A DNA stretch of 64,000 nucleotides from an uncultured Bacteroidota bacterium (GCA_902597545.1 CACJYD010000003.1:62001-126000); one strand, 5' to 3'. Positions 54,378 to 63,429 are shown, counted from the stretch's first letter. Program-made: numbers and translations. Notes: generated from the sequence alone by a model not told the origin.

Positions 54378-54781
54378 AAAAAATTGCTATAAGTGGGTAT
54401 TTTGATCCGATTCATGTGGGGCACATTGAATATATTAATAATGCCAAAAAGTTGGGTGATTGGTTAGTTGTAATAGTAAATAACAATAACCAATGCGCTC
54501 TAAAAAAAGGAAAATATTTTATGGATGAGAAAGACAGGGTTTTAATTGTTAAGAATATTAAAGCTGTGGATGAAGTCTTTCTATCAATTGATGAAGATAA
54601 AACTGTTTGTAAATCATTAAAAAAAGTAAATCCAGATGTTTTTGCCAATGGAGGAGATAGAAAAAACTATGAAATCCCAGAATCAAAAGTTTGTAAAGAA
54701 AATAATATTCAAATTATTGATGGTTTGGGTGATAAAATTAGGAGTTCATCTGACTTAACTGGTTTAAAAGAAATTAAATAA
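54374..54781 (+). CDS. Cytidylyltransferase-like nucleotidyltransferase
   Basis: 135 residues. The nucleotidyltransferase HxGH motif is 'YFDPIHVGHIEYI' (about 8-20), with 'VVIVNNNNQC' and 'EKDRVLIVKNIKAVDEVFLS' following and 'FANGGDRKN' near residue 95. The C-terminal 'IRSSSDL' replaces the 'RTSS/STSE' loop. It resembles single-domain cytidylyl/adenylyltransferases (RfaE C-terminal, GlmU-independent TagD-like) and may activate a sugar or polyol phosphate. Without the partner kinase the substrate cannot be named. Coupled by ATGA to the SprT-like gene. Confidence 0.8.
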   Translation: MKKIAISGYFDPIHVGHIEYINNAKKLGDWLVVIVNNNNQCALKKGKYFMDEKDRVLIVKNIKAVDEVFLSIDEDKTVCKSLKKVNPDVFANGGDRKNYEIPESKVCKENNIQIIDGLGDKIRSSSDLTGLKEIK

Positions 54782-54784
54782 ATA

Positions 54785-56218
54785 TTGGAAACAAAATTTG
54801 ATTTTAACGAAAATTCTGAACAACCAAACATTAAAAAAAATGCAGAAGGTTTATTAAGCGGAATTGTAATTTTTTTAAAAAGTATTTTAAGCTTCCATAA
54901 TGATGTTGATAAAAACTCTACTGTAAATTCAATTAAAGCAGATATATCCATGAAGGGTACTACTGCTTGGATACTTATTTGTTCAATACTAATTGCATCT
55001 GTAGGTTTAAATGCAGACTCGACACCGGTTGTTATTGGTGCTATGTTAATTTCTCCTCTGTTAGGTCCAATTCTTGGACTTGGTTTCTCCATAGCTACTA
55101 ATGATATACTGACTCTAAAAAATTCTTTCTTAAATTTTTTAGTTATGGTTGTTTTGAGTGTTCTCACTGCATACATCTTTTTTTTAGTTTTTCCATTAAG
55201 TGAGGAAACCTCCGAATTGTTTTTGAGAACAAAACCTGACATAAGAGATGTTTTAATTGCCTTTTTTGGTGGCTTAGCTTTGATAATAGCTAAAACAAAA
55301 AAAGAAAATATTAGTTCAGCAATTTTTGGGGTAGCTATTGCAACAGCTTTAATGCCTCCTTTATGTACAACAGGTTTCTATGTTGCTGAGCAAGATTTCA
55401 AGTCAGCCTTAAGTGCATTTTACTTATTTACTATCAATAGTATGTATATAATACTAGCTTCATATTTAGTTTTAAAAGTTTTGAGATTTCCATTGATTAA
55501 TTATGCTAATTCAAGGAGAAGGAATTTTATAAATAGACTTGTTATTATTGTGTCTCTTGTGATTCTTATTCCTTCAGTAGTTACTTTTAATGGTGTTTTA
55601 AATGAAAGTCAATTTGATTCTCAAGCAAAGGAGTTTTTAGAAAATGAATTAATTGGCATTCCTAATTATGAATTTTTAAAAAATACTGCTCAGTTTAAAT
55701 ACAACAGTGATAATGTTTCATCGATAGTTATAAATACATATGGTCAAAAACCATTAAGTCAGGAAACTATTAATTTTTTAAATAAGAAACTTCAAAAATA
55801 CAATGAACTAAAAAATGCTAAGCTGGAATTTATACAGAATGATATTAGTTTACCTAACTCCAACAAATTCGTAAATGAATTAAGGAAGAGAGATTCAATG
55901 GAATTAATCTCAAAAAATAATGAAATAAATAAACTGAATCAAAAGCTCAATGCCCTTGAAAGTTTAAGTAAGGAAAAATTAATTTTTGAGTCATTAGCAA
56001 AAGAAATCAAAATTATATATCCTGATTTGAATCAGTTTGAGGTTTTTGAAACAATTAAAACTGATTTTAATCAAATAGATACCGTACTAGTTTTCAATTT
56101 GAGATGGAATGATGAATTAGAAAATCAAGAGAAACTAAAACTGAACGAAAATGTAAGAAGTTGGTTGAAGTTTCAGCTTGAAAGTGATGTTTTTGAAATT
56201 AGAAGCAACTCTGAATAA
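54785..56218 (+). CDS. DUF389 family membrane protein
   Basis: 477 residues starting with a TTG at 54785, since a stop lies two codons upstream and no ATG is available before the membrane part. About six membrane helices cover residues 58-270, with family text 'SADSTPVVIGAMLISPLLGPILGLG'-like 'NADSTPVVIGAMLISPLLGPI' and 'AIATALMPPLCTTGF'. The C-terminal ~200 residues are soluble, with a probable coiled coil ('NEINKLNQKLNALESLSKEKL'). Function unknown; DUF389 proteins appear in many bacteria. Co-transcribed with the upstream nucleotidyltransferase (three-base gap). Confidence 0.85.
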   Translation: METKFDFNENSEQPNIKKNAEGLLSGIVIFLKSILSFHNDVDKNSTVNSIKADISMKGTTAWILICSILIASVGLNADSTPVVIGAMLISPLLGPILGLGFSIATNDILTLKNSFLNFLVMVVLSVLTAYIFFLVFPLSEETSELFLRTKPDIRDVLIAFFGGLALIIAKTKKENISSAIFGVAIATALMPPLCTTGFYVAEQDFKSALSAFYLFTINSMYIILASYLVLKVLRFPLINYANSRRRNFINRLVIIVSLVILIPSVVTFNGVLNESQFDSQAKEFLENELIGIPNYEFLKNTAQFKYNSDNVSSIVINTYGQKPLSQETINFLNKKLQKYNELKNAKLEFIQNDISLPNSNKFVNELRKRDSMELISKNNEINKLNQKLNALESLSKEKLIFESLAKEIKIIYPDLNQFEVFETIKTDFNQIDTVLVFNLRWNDELENQEKLKLNENVRSWLKFQLESDVFEIRSNSE

Positions 56219-56220
56219 GC

Positions 56221-56967
56221 TTATTTTTTGAGTTTTTTTAATAATTCAGAAGAATAAACAAAATCCTCTACCTCATCATTTCCAGAATTTAAAATTTCTT
56301 TATTCGTACCCTGCCATATTTTATATCCTTCTTTTAGAAAAATAATATTTTCACCAATTTCAATTACTGAATTCATATCATGTGAATTAATTATTGTTGT
56401 TATATTATACTCTTTAGTTATTTCTTGGATGAGTTGATCTATAACTATTGCTGTTTTTGGATCCAGTCCTGAATTAGGCTCATCACAAAAAAGATATTTT
56501 GGATTCATTACAATCGCCCTAGCAATTGCAACTCTTTTTTGCATTCCTCCGGATAACTCAGATGGTAATTTTTTAATTGCATCCTTTAAATTAACTCTTT
56601 CAATAACTTTCATGGCTTTTTCATTTTTTTCATCCTCCTGAATTGTTGTAAGCATATCAAGTGGAAACCTTACATTCTCAAGTACATTCATTGAATCAAA
56701 TAAAGCACTTCCTTGAAAAACCATTCCCATTTTTCTACTTATTTCCAGCTTATCATCATGGTTCATGCTTTTTGAGCTAATGCCATCATATAATATTTCC
56801 CCTGAGTTAATATCATATAGGCCGAGTAGACATTTTAATAGTACTGTTTTACCGGAACCACTTTGTCCTATAATAAGATTTGTTTTTCCTCTATTAAATG
56901 AAGTATTAATTTCTTTAAGTACCTCTGATTGATCAAATGATTTATATATATTTTTTACTTGAATCAT
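56221..56967 (-). CDS. mlaF: ABC transporter ATP-binding protein, MlaF-like
   Basis: 248 residues. Walker A 'GQSGSGKT' (34-41), ABC signature 'LSGGMQKRVAIARAI' (about 138-152), Walker B 'LFCDEPNSGLDP' (about 159-170) and H-loop 'INSHDMNSV' are complete. The GGM in the signature and the 'EPNSGLDP' text are typical of MlaF/Ttg2A, which moves phospholipids between the membranes together with MlaE and the MCE protein MlaD. ATG overlaps the mlaE stop (TAATG). No mlaD in this window. Confidence 0.88.
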   Translation of the reverse strand: MIQVKNIYKSFDQSEVLKEINTSFNRGKTNLIIGQSGSGKTVLLKCLLGLYDINSGEILYDGISSKSMNHDDKLEISRKMGMVFQGSALFDSMNVLENVRFPLDMLTTIQEDEKNEKAMKVIERVNLKDAIKKLPSELSGGMQKRVAIARAIVMNPKYLFCDEPNSGLDPKTAIVIDQLIQEITKEYNITTIINSHDMNSVIEIGENIIFLKEGYKIWQGTNKEILNSGNDEVEDFVYSSELLKKLKK

Positions 56968-57701
56968 TATGAAAGTAAGAGCTGTGTTACAATGTAATTC
57001 AAAATTATAATAATTATTGAGGTCCAGTAGAACGATTTTGTACTAGCTTTTCCAACATCTAGCGCACCGCCTTTCATGTAATATCCATGAAAAGAAGGTA
57101 CAGTAGCTAATACAAAAGCAAAAACTAATGTTTTTATATAAGAGTAAGTAATATGGTATGAGTCAAAGTCCATTTGAATACCTTGTATATAGGCTTCACT
57201 TGGCACACCCGTTAATGTCATTGCTAATAATCCTCCAATAATTCCAAGAAACATTGAAATTGTAATAACAAAAGGATAGAGTAGCATTGCAATTATTTTA
57301 GGGAAAACTAAATAATTCAATGAATTAATACCCATAACTTCAAGGGCATCAATTTGCTCTGTTACTCTCATCGTTCCAATACTTGAAGTTATGTATGATC
57401 CAACCTTACCAGCCATAATTATTGAGATAAATGTTGGAGCAAATTCTAAAATAACTGATTGTCGTGTAGCAAATCCTATCAAGGTTTTTGAAAGCAAAGG
57501 ATTCTCTAGATTTAAGGCCATTTGGATGGATACAACACCTCCAATAAAAAATGATAGTATTGAAACAATTTGAATAGAGTCAAGGACTAAGTCATTTATT
57601 TCTTTGAATATTTGTTTGTATAAAATTTCTTTCTTGCATGTTTTTGTGAAAGAAATTTTTATCATTAAAAAATACTTTCCTATATCATGTAAAAAATTCA
57701 T
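56967..57701 (-). CDS. mlaE: ABC transporter permease, MlaE family
   Basis: 244 residues with about five or six membrane segments. MlaE hallmarks are 'GGVVSIQMALNLENPLLSKTLIGFATRQSVILEFAPTFISIIMAGKVGSYITSSIGTMRVTEQIDALEVMG' and 'FPKIIAMLLYPFVITISMFLGIIGG'. As the membrane subunit of a lipid transporter it sits in the inner membrane with MlaF, whose gene overlaps by one base. One base after the KAS III gene, so transcribed with it. Confidence 0.9.
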   Translation of the reverse strand: MNFLHDIGKYFLMIKISFTKTCKKEILYKQIFKEINDLVLDSIQIVSILSFFIGGVVSIQMALNLENPLLSKTLIGFATRQSVILEFAPTFISIIMAGKVGSYITSSIGTMRVTEQIDALEVMGINSLNYLVFPKIIAMLLYPFVITISMFLGIIGGLLAMTLTGVPSEAYIQGIQMDFDSYHITYSYIKTLVFAFVLATVPSFHGYYMKGGALDVGKASTKSFYWTSIIIIILNYIVTQLLLS

Positions 57702-57702
57702 T

Positions 57703-58761
57703 TTATAATTGATAGGTTAATGCATTGATATTCATTCCTGCTCCAACGCTAGCAAATAAAATAACATCGCCTTTTTTCAAATTATGTCCTTTGAAGTTAG
57801 TTTTTAAAACAATATCATATAATGTTGGAATTGTTGCGACCGAGGAGTTTCCATATATATCTACGCTTATTGGCATTATGTTCTTTGGAATTTCTTTATT
57901 GTATTGTTTATAAAAATATTTAAGAACTGCTTCATCTAACTTTTCATTAGCTTGATGAAGAAATATTTTTTTTACATCGTCAATATTTTTACCACTATTT
58001 TCCAAGCATGACTTTAAAGCGCCGGGAATGTTTGAAATAGCAAATTCATAAACTTTTCTCCCATTCATTTTAATATGTTTATTTGATTTTTTATTTGTGG
58101 GATCATAGGAGGTTTCGCAAAATAAATATAAGGCCTCTTTTCCTGCTTTAGTTATTGTTTTATGAGATAATATTCCACCAGATTCAGAGTTTTCTTCAAC
58201 TATCGTTGCTCCTGCTCCATCTGCAAAAATCATTGAATCACGATCTGACTCATCAATTGTTCGAGATAAGGTGTCTGCCCCAATAACCAAACATCTTTTG
58301 GCCATTTTGGATTTTATAAAAGCACTAGCTTGAATTACACCCTCTAACCATCCTGGACAACCAAAAATTAAATCATAAGCAACACAATTCACATTTGAAA
58401 TTTCTAGTTTATGTTTGACCATTGTTGCAACGGAGGGAAGAGCTATGTATTGATTAGTTCCATACTCAATTTCACCAAAGTTGTGAGCGACTATAATATA
58501 GTCTAACGTTTCTTTATCAATTCCAGCATCCATGATTGCATTTTTAGCAGCGAATGTTGCTAAATCAGATGTTTTATGCTCCTTGTCAGCGTATCTTCTT
58601 TCTTTTATTCCAGTAATTTTTTGAAATTTTTCAATTATTTCAACATTGGAATTTGGATATCCATTTCCATCTTTGTCAAAAAAAACTTTATCACTGAATG
58701 AATTGTTATCAACTTTATTTTTTGGTATAAATGAACCAGTACCTGAAATATGGATTGGCAT
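57703..58761 (-). CDS. 3-oxoacyl-ACP synthase III (KAS III/FabH-like)
   Basis: 352 residues. The catalytic triad is visible: Cys135 in 'YDLIFGCPGWLEG', His in 'IFLHQANEKLDE' (about 266) and Asn in 'YGNSSVATIP' (about 304). 'IHISGTGSFIPKNKV' opens the chain, and 'FADGAGATIVEE' is the usual thiolase-fold segment. It condenses an acyl-CoA starter with malonyl-ACP. It could be the main FabH or a paralog for a special lipid. Sharing a transcript with mlaE-mlaF would link it to envelope lipid supply; that is inference. Confidence 0.88.
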   Translation of the reverse strand: MPIHISGTGSFIPKNKVDNNSFSDKVFFDKDGNGYPNSNVEIIEKFQKITGIKERRYADKEHKTSDLATFAAKNAIMDAGIDKETLDYIIVAHNFGEIEYGTNQYIALPSVATMVKHKLEISNVNCVAYDLIFGCPGWLEGVIQASAFIKSKMAKRCLVIGADTLSRTIDESDRDSMIFADGAGATIVEENSESGGILSHKTITKAGKEALYLFCETSYDPTNKKSNKHIKMNGRKVYEFAISNIPGALKSCLENSGKNIDDVKKIFLHQANEKLDEAVLKYFYKQYNKEIPKNIMPISVDIYGNSSVATIPTLYDIVLKTNFKGHNLKKGDVILFASVGAGMNINALTYQL

Positions 58762-58775
58762 ATATAAATTTTAAT

Positions 58776-58783
58776 CAAAAATA
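58776..58783 (-). promoter_or_regulatory. Probable -7 element of the KAS III-mlaEF operon (TATTTTTG)
   Basis: Minus-strand TATTTTTG (58783-58776) matches TAnnTTTG and ends 14 bases before the KAS III ATG at 58761. The -33 region would lie inside the end of gcvP and shows no TTTG. Confidence 0.4.
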
Positions 58784-58791
58784 GGAATTAA

Positions 58792-61635
58792 TTAGGACTC
58801 GATGTAATCTTCTATGGGAGCACAAGTGCAAATAAGATTTCTGTCTCCAAAAGCTTCATCAATTCTTGTTACTGATGGCCAAAATTTATTATTTTTTAGA
58901 TATGGAATTGGGAATGCAGCTTGCTCTCTAGAATAATTTAAATCCCAGTGGTCACTAGTTAATGTTTCTAAAGTATGTGGTGAGTTTTTTAGAACATTAT
59001 ATTCATCATCTTTACTACATGTTATGATTTCGCTCTTTATTGAAATTAAGGCATCACAAAACCTATCTATTTCTTCAAGACTTTCACTTTCAGTAGGCTC
59101 AATCATCATTGTACCAGGCACAGGAAACGAAACTGTTGGTGCATGAAATCCATAGTCAATTAATCTTTTTGCTATATCCATCACATCAATTCCAAAATCT
59201 TCTTTATAATCCCTGCAATCGATGATTAATTCGTGAGCAGACCTACCATTTTCTCCTTGATAGAGAATTTTGTAGTCTTTTTCAATTCTTTTTTTAATGT
59301 AATTTGCATTCAAGATTGCTATTTCAGTAGCTTTCTTTAAACCTTTGCCTCCCATCATACATATGTATCCATATGATATCAGACATGCCATTGCTGATCC
59401 CCAAGGAGCAGCAGAAATAGCTTTGACACCATGTTTTTTTTCAATTGACCTGTTGGTTTGAGGTAAAAAATCTACTAAGTGTTTTGCAACACAAATGGGT
59501 CCTACACCAGGTCCACCTCCACCATGTGGAATTGAAAAGGTTTTATGTAAGTTTAGATGACAAACATCAGCTCCAATTAAAAAAGGATTAGTTAAACCAA
59601 CTTGGGCATTCATATTAGCTCCATCCATATATACCTGACCTCCATAATCATGAATCGTTTTCGTGATTCTTTTAATTGATGATTCAAAAACACCATGGGT
59701 TGACGGGTAAGTTATCATAAGTGCAGCTAGGTTATCACTATGTTCTTGTGCTTTTGTTTTCAAGTCATCTTCATCTATGTTTCCATATTTATCAGTACCC
59801 ACAACAACTACTTTCATTCCGGCCATTACAGCTGATGCAGGATTAGTTCCGTGAGCTGATGATGGAATTATACAAATATTTCTGTTTGTTTGATTTAAAC
59901 TTTTAAAATATGAACGAATAACCATGAGACCTGCATATTCACCTTGAGCTCCTGAATTAGGTTGCAAAGACGTTCCGCTAAATCCAGTAATTTCATTTAA
60001 CTGGTTTTTTAATTTTTCTAACATAAAAGTATACCCTTCTACCTGGTCTGAGGGCGCAAAGGGATGGATATTATTCCATCTTGACGAGCTTAATGGTAAC
60101 ATCTCCGCTGCGGCATTTAATTTCATTGTACACGAACCAAGAGCAATCATAGAGTGATTAAGAGAAAGATCTTTTCTTTCAAGGCTTTTAATGTATCTCA
60201 TCATAGATGTTTCAGATTGAAAAGAATTAAAAACTTTTTCGTCTAAGAAACTTTTTTTTCTAGTATATAAAGTCGGAATAGACGGATTAATTGATTCGAT
60301 TTCTTCGATGTTTGATTTTTTACTCAGAATGAATTCAAATATTTCACAAATTTTTTCAATATCATTTATCTCAGTTGCCTCATTAATTGAAATAGATAGC
60401 TCATTCTCATTTATATAATTAAAATTAATTTTTTTAGTCTCTGAAAGCTTTTTTAATTTATTGGTAGGAAATTTTATATGAATAGTGTCAAAATAAATTT
60501 TATTTATTTGTTCAATATTCAATGATTTTAAACGATCATCTAAAATTCTTGCTAATCTGTTAATCTTATTTGCAATTTCAATAAGTCCACTTTTACCATG
60601 ATAAACAGCATACATCCCAGCCATGACTGCAAGTAAAACTTGAGCTGTACAGATGTTTGAAGTTGCTCTCTCTCTCTTGATATGTTGTTCTCTAGTTTGC
60701 AGCGCCATCCTCAATGCACGGTTTCCATTTCTATCTTTTGACACTCCAATAATTCTTCCTGGAATAAATCTTTTATATTCCTTTTTTGTTGCAAAATAGC
60801 CTGCATGTGGTCCACCATATCCAAGAGGAATTCCAAATCTTTGAGATGTACCAATTACAACATCTGAGTTAAATGCACTGGGTTCCTTAAGAACAGTAAG
60901 AGACATTAAATCAGCCGCCACTATTAATTTACAATTTGATTTTTCAATTTTTTTTGAAAGGGTTTCTAAATCATTTATTTTACCTGTTTTTCCTGTGTAT
61001 TGAACCAAACAGCCAAAAACTTTCTCATCAATCTCTATAGAATCAGTGTTTGATAAAACAATTTCGATACCTAATGGTTCTGCTCTAGTTTCTAAAACAG
61101 CTAAAGTTTGATCAAAAACATCATTACTGACAACAAATTTATTTACTTCATTTTTTATTTGATCTCTTGTGCGACAACCATGTAGCATTGTCATGGCCTC
61201 AGCTGCAGAGGTTGCCTCATCGAGCAATGATGCATTAGATATCTCCATACCTGTTAAATCACATATTACAGTTTGATAATTTAATAGAGCTTCTAATCTA
61301 CCTTGTGCGACTTCTGCTTGATATGGAGTGTATGCAGTGTACCAACCGGGATTTTCTAAAATATTTCTTTGAATGACAGGGGGGAGTATTGATTCATTAT
61401 ATCCCTTGCCTATATAATTTTTAAAATATTTATTTTTTTGAGACAGCTCATATATGTGACTTGAATATTGAGCTTCTGAAATTGCCTTGTCAAGCTTTAA
61501 TTCTGCATTATTTATGATTTCTTTTGGAATAGTTTGTTCAATTAAATGATTTAAACTTTTAAGTCCTAAAAAATCTAGCATAGCTTTTTCATCTGTTGAT
61601 GAAATGCCTATATGTCTGTCAGAAAATTTTCTCAT
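58792..61635 (-). CDS. gcvP: Glycine dehydrogenase (decarboxylating), monomeric P-protein
   Basis: 947 residues, the full-length single-chain P-protein. N-terminal half opens with 'FSDRHIGISSTDEKAMLDFLG' and has 'ANASLLDEATAAAEAM'-like 'NASLLDEATSAAEAMTM'. The PLP-binding Lys is in 'LNLHKTFSIPHGGGGPGVGP' of the C-terminal half, with 'FSGTSLQPNSGAQGEYAG' and 'GTNPASA' nearby. It decarboxylates glycine in the glycine cleavage system; H- and T-proteins are not in the window. Monocistronic, with a -7 element close to the ATG and no glycine riboswitch visible. Confidence 0.97.
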   Translation of the reverse strand: MRKFSDRHIGISSTDEKAMLDFLGLKSLNHLIEQTIPKEIINNAELKLDKAISEAQYSSHIYELSQKNKYFKNYIGKGYNESILPPVIQRNILENPGWYTAYTPYQAEVAQGRLEALLNYQTVICDLTGMEISNASLLDEATSAAEAMTMLHGCRTRDQIKNEVNKFVVSNDVFDQTLAVLETRAEPLGIEIVLSNTDSIEIDEKVFGCLVQYTGKTGKINDLETLSKKIEKSNCKLIVAADLMSLTVLKEPSAFNSDVVIGTSQRFGIPLGYGGPHAGYFATKKEYKRFIPGRIIGVSKDRNGNRALRMALQTREQHIKRERATSNICTAQVLLAVMAGMYAVYHGKSGLIEIANKINRLARILDDRLKSLNIEQINKIYFDTIHIKFPTNKLKKLSETKKINFNYINENELSISINEATEINDIEKICEIFEFILSKKSNIEEIESINPSIPTLYTRKKSFLDEKVFNSFQSETSMMRYIKSLERKDLSLNHSMIALGSCTMKLNAAAEMLPLSSSRWNNIHPFAPSDQVEGYTFMLEKLKNQLNEITGFSGTSLQPNSGAQGEYAGLMVIRSYFKSLNQTNRNICIIPSSAHGTNPASAVMAGMKVVVVGTDKYGNIDEDDLKTKAQEHSDNLAALMITYPSTHGVFESSIKRITKTIHDYGGQVYMDGANMNAQVGLTNPFLIGADVCHLNLHKTFSIPHGGGGPGVGPICVAKHLVDFLPQTNRSIEKKHGVKAISAAPWGSAMACLISYGYICMMGGKGLKKATEIAILNANYIKKRIEKDYKILYQGENGRSAHELIIDCRDYKEDFGIDVMDIAKRLIDYGFHAPTVSFPVPGTMMIEPTESESLEEIDRFCDALISIKSEIITCSKDDEYNVLKNSPHTLETLTSDHWDLNYSREQAAFPIPYLKNNKFWPSVTRIDEAFGDRNLICTCAPIEDYIES

Positions 61636-61646
61636 ATTTTAAGTTT

Positions 61647-61654
61647 CAAAAATA
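61647..61654 (-). promoter_or_regulatory. Probable -7 element of gcvP (TATTTTTG)
   Basis: Minus-strand TATTTTTG (61654-61647) ends 11 bases before the gcvP ATG at 61635. The nearest TTG upstream (61681-61679) is 24 bases away, longer than the usual spacer, so the -33 half is doubtful. Confidence 0.4.
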
Positions 61655-61751
61655 TATATTATAGTGTAAATTCTATGTCAAAAACCATGCACTTTTATTA
61701 AAGTTTTTAACTTGTTTATTGACAATTTAAAATTATTAAAGAATCTTATTT

Positions 61752-62231
61752 TTAATTGTCTAATGATGAGGATTTTATCTTGTTTTCAAGATCTTTTTTG
61801 TAAGCAATAACCTTTTCTTGTATTTTAGAATTACTTGATCCTAAAATCTCAACTGCCAATATTGCTCCATTTTTTGCACCATCCAAGGCAACAGTTGCAA
61901 CAGGGACTCCGCCTGGCATTTGCAAAATTGATAAAATTGAATCCCATCCATCAATAGAGTTTCTGGATTTAATAGGAACTCCTATGACTGGAAGTGGGGA
62001 GTTCGAAGCAACCATGCCCGGTAAATGTGCGGCACCACCTGCACCTGCAATAATTACGCTAATTCCATTTTTGTGGGCATTTTTACTGTAATCCATCATT
62101 TTTTCAGGGGTTCTGTGTGCAGAAACTATATCGATTTCATAATCAATTTCAAAAAACTCAAGAATTTCAACAGCATCTTTCATTACAGGATAATCTGATT
62201 TACTGCCCATTATGATTCCAACTTTTGACAT
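61752..62231 (-). CDS. purE: N5-carboxyaminoimidazole ribonucleotide mutase
   Basis: 159 residues, normal for class I PurE. 'GIIMGSKSDYPVMKDA' (phosphate-binding Ser/Asp), 'VSAHRTPEKM' with the catalytic His, 'IIAGAGGAAHLPGM' and 'GVPI..SR.SIDGWDSILSILQMPGGVPVATVAL' are all present. It moves the carboxyl group from N5-CAIR to form CAIR in purine synthesis, directly after PurK. Two bases downstream of purK, in one operon. Confidence 0.97.
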   Translation of the reverse strand: MSKVGIIMGSKSDYPVMKDAVEILEFFEIDYEIDIVSAHRTPEKMMDYSKNAHKNGISVIIAGAGGAAHLPGMVASNSPLPVIGVPIKSRNSIDGWDSILSILQMPGGVPVATVALDGAKNGAILAVEILGSSNSKIQEKVIAYKKDLENKIKSSSLDN

Positions 62232-62233
62232 AT

Positions 62234-63385
62234 TTATGTTGATTTGACTTTTATTTTACTTTTCAACAACTTTGCATTATTGTATCCTTCTTCAAAGTTA
62301 TCACAAATAATTGTTATATGACCCATTTTTCTATTAGGCCTTGTTTCCTGTTTGCCATAAATATGTAAATTGGCATTTTTAATCTCAAAAACAGCATCTA
62401 AATTTTCATATAAAACTTTACCTGAATAATTATTATCTCCTACTAAATTTAACATTATTGCATGTCCATCATGTACTGTATTACCCAATTTTAAATCAAA
62501 AATAGATCTGATATGTTGTTGAAATTGGGAAGTTTTACATGCCTCAATAGTAAGATGTCCACTGTTGTGAGGCCTAGGAGCAACTTCATTAATTAGAATT
62601 TTATCACCACATTGAAACATTTCAACAGCTAATAGACCAACACATTTAAGTGATTTAGACAGCTTAATGGCAAGTTTTTTTGCCATATCATTTAATTTTC
62701 CTGATATTTTAGCAGGGCTAATAACAAATTCAACTTGATTCGAATCGCTATTAAATTCCATTTCAACAGTTTCATAACATTTAATTTCGCCACTTTGATT
62801 TCTAGAAACTATTACACTTAGTTCTTTTTCAAACGGTACTAAATCCTCAATTATCATTTCAGTTTTTGGTAGATCAATTATATCATCAACAGATCTTAAA
62901 ATTTTTACACCAAATCCATCATAACCAAATTTTGTTTTTTTCCAAACACATGGAAAATTTATATCATCATTTTTGATTGATTCATGTAAATCATCAAGAT
63001 TGTTAAAATATTTAAAGTCGGCACTTGGAATATTGTGTTCCTTGAAAAAACATTTCTGTTTGTTTTTGTCTTGGATAATTTTCAATGTTTCAGAACTAGG
63101 ATACACTTTTTTACCTAATTTTTCTAATTTTTCAAGAGCATCAACATTAATGTGTTCAATTTCAAAAGTTATCAAATCACATTCATTCCCAAAATTTAAA
63201 ACTGTATCAAAATCTTTAAAATCACCACAATAAAACTTGTTTGTGATTTTTTTACATGGAGAATCTTCATTAGGGTCTAAAACATGAGTTTTTACATTCA
63301 TCTTATTACATTCACTTAATAGCATTTTTCCTAATTGACCTCCACCAATGATACCTAAAGTTTTTTGAATTAAATTTGAATTCAT
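62234..63385 (-). CDS. purK: N5-carboxyaminoimidazole ribonucleotide synthase
   Basis: 383 residues from the ATG at 63385; a TTG three bases earlier is less likely. The N-terminal motif 'GIIGGGQLGKMLL' (about 12-24) is diagnostic, followed by an ATP-grasp domain with 'FPCVWKKTKFGYDGFGVKI' (PurK 'YDGKGQ' equivalent), 'EDLVPFEKELSVIV' and 'NEVAPRPHNSGHLTIEAC' (metal-binding). It forms N5-CAIR from AIR, bicarbonate and ATP. Precedes purE. The divergent adk lies 84 bases away across an inverted repeat. Confidence 0.96.
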   Translation of the reverse strand: MNSNLIQKTLGIIGGGQLGKMLLSECNKMNVKTHVLDPNEDSPCKKITNKFYCGDFKDFDTVLNFGNECDLITFEIEHINVDALEKLEKLGKKVYPSSETLKIIQDKNKQKCFFKEHNIPSADFKYFNNLDDLHESIKNDDINFPCVWKKTKFGYDGFGVKILRSVDDIIDLPKTEMIIEDLVPFEKELSVIVSRNQSGEIKCYETVEMEFNSDSNQVEFVISPAKISGKLNDMAKKLAIKLSKSLKCVGLLAVEMFQCGDKILINEVAPRPHNSGHLTIEACKTSQFQQHIRSIFDLKLGNTVHDGHAIMLNLVGDNNYSGKVLYENLDAVFEIKNANLHIYGKQETRPNRKMGHITIICDNFEEGYNNAKLLKSKIKVKST

Positions 63386-63390
63386 CAACG

Positions 63391-63398
63391 CAAAAATA
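63391..63398 (-). promoter_or_regulatory. Probable -7 element of purKE (TATTTTTG)
   Basis: Minus-strand TATTTTTG (63398-63391) ends five bases before the purK ATG at 63385, so a transcript from here would have almost no leader. No TTTG at the -33 position. Confidence 0.4.
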
Positions 63399-63399
63399 C

Positions 63400-63429
63400 G
63401 TTAAATTATAATGAGTTATATAATTTAAC
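63400..63429. promoter_or_regulatory. Perfect 11-bp inverted repeat between purK and adk, candidate operator
   Basis: GTTAAATTATA (63400-63410), eight bases, then TATAATTTAAC (63419-63429). It occupies the middle of the 84-base divergent region. The left arm adjoins the purK -7 element and the right arm covers the putative -33 of adk, so a protein bound here would affect both genes. The repeat is A+T-rich and could arise by chance more easily than a mixed-base one. Confidence 0.4.

Noticed and set aside
56205..56240. Terminator between DUF389 and mlaF
   Set aside because: AACTC/GAGTT with an inner AATAAGCTTATT and a T-run can be drawn, but the loop is large, the stem weak, and most of it is coding sequence.
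61636..61751. Glycine riboswitch upstream of gcvP
   Set aside because: The 116-base gap shows no conserved aptamer elements, is A+T-rich throughout, and a -7 element 11 bases before the ATG leaves no room for an aptamer in the leader.
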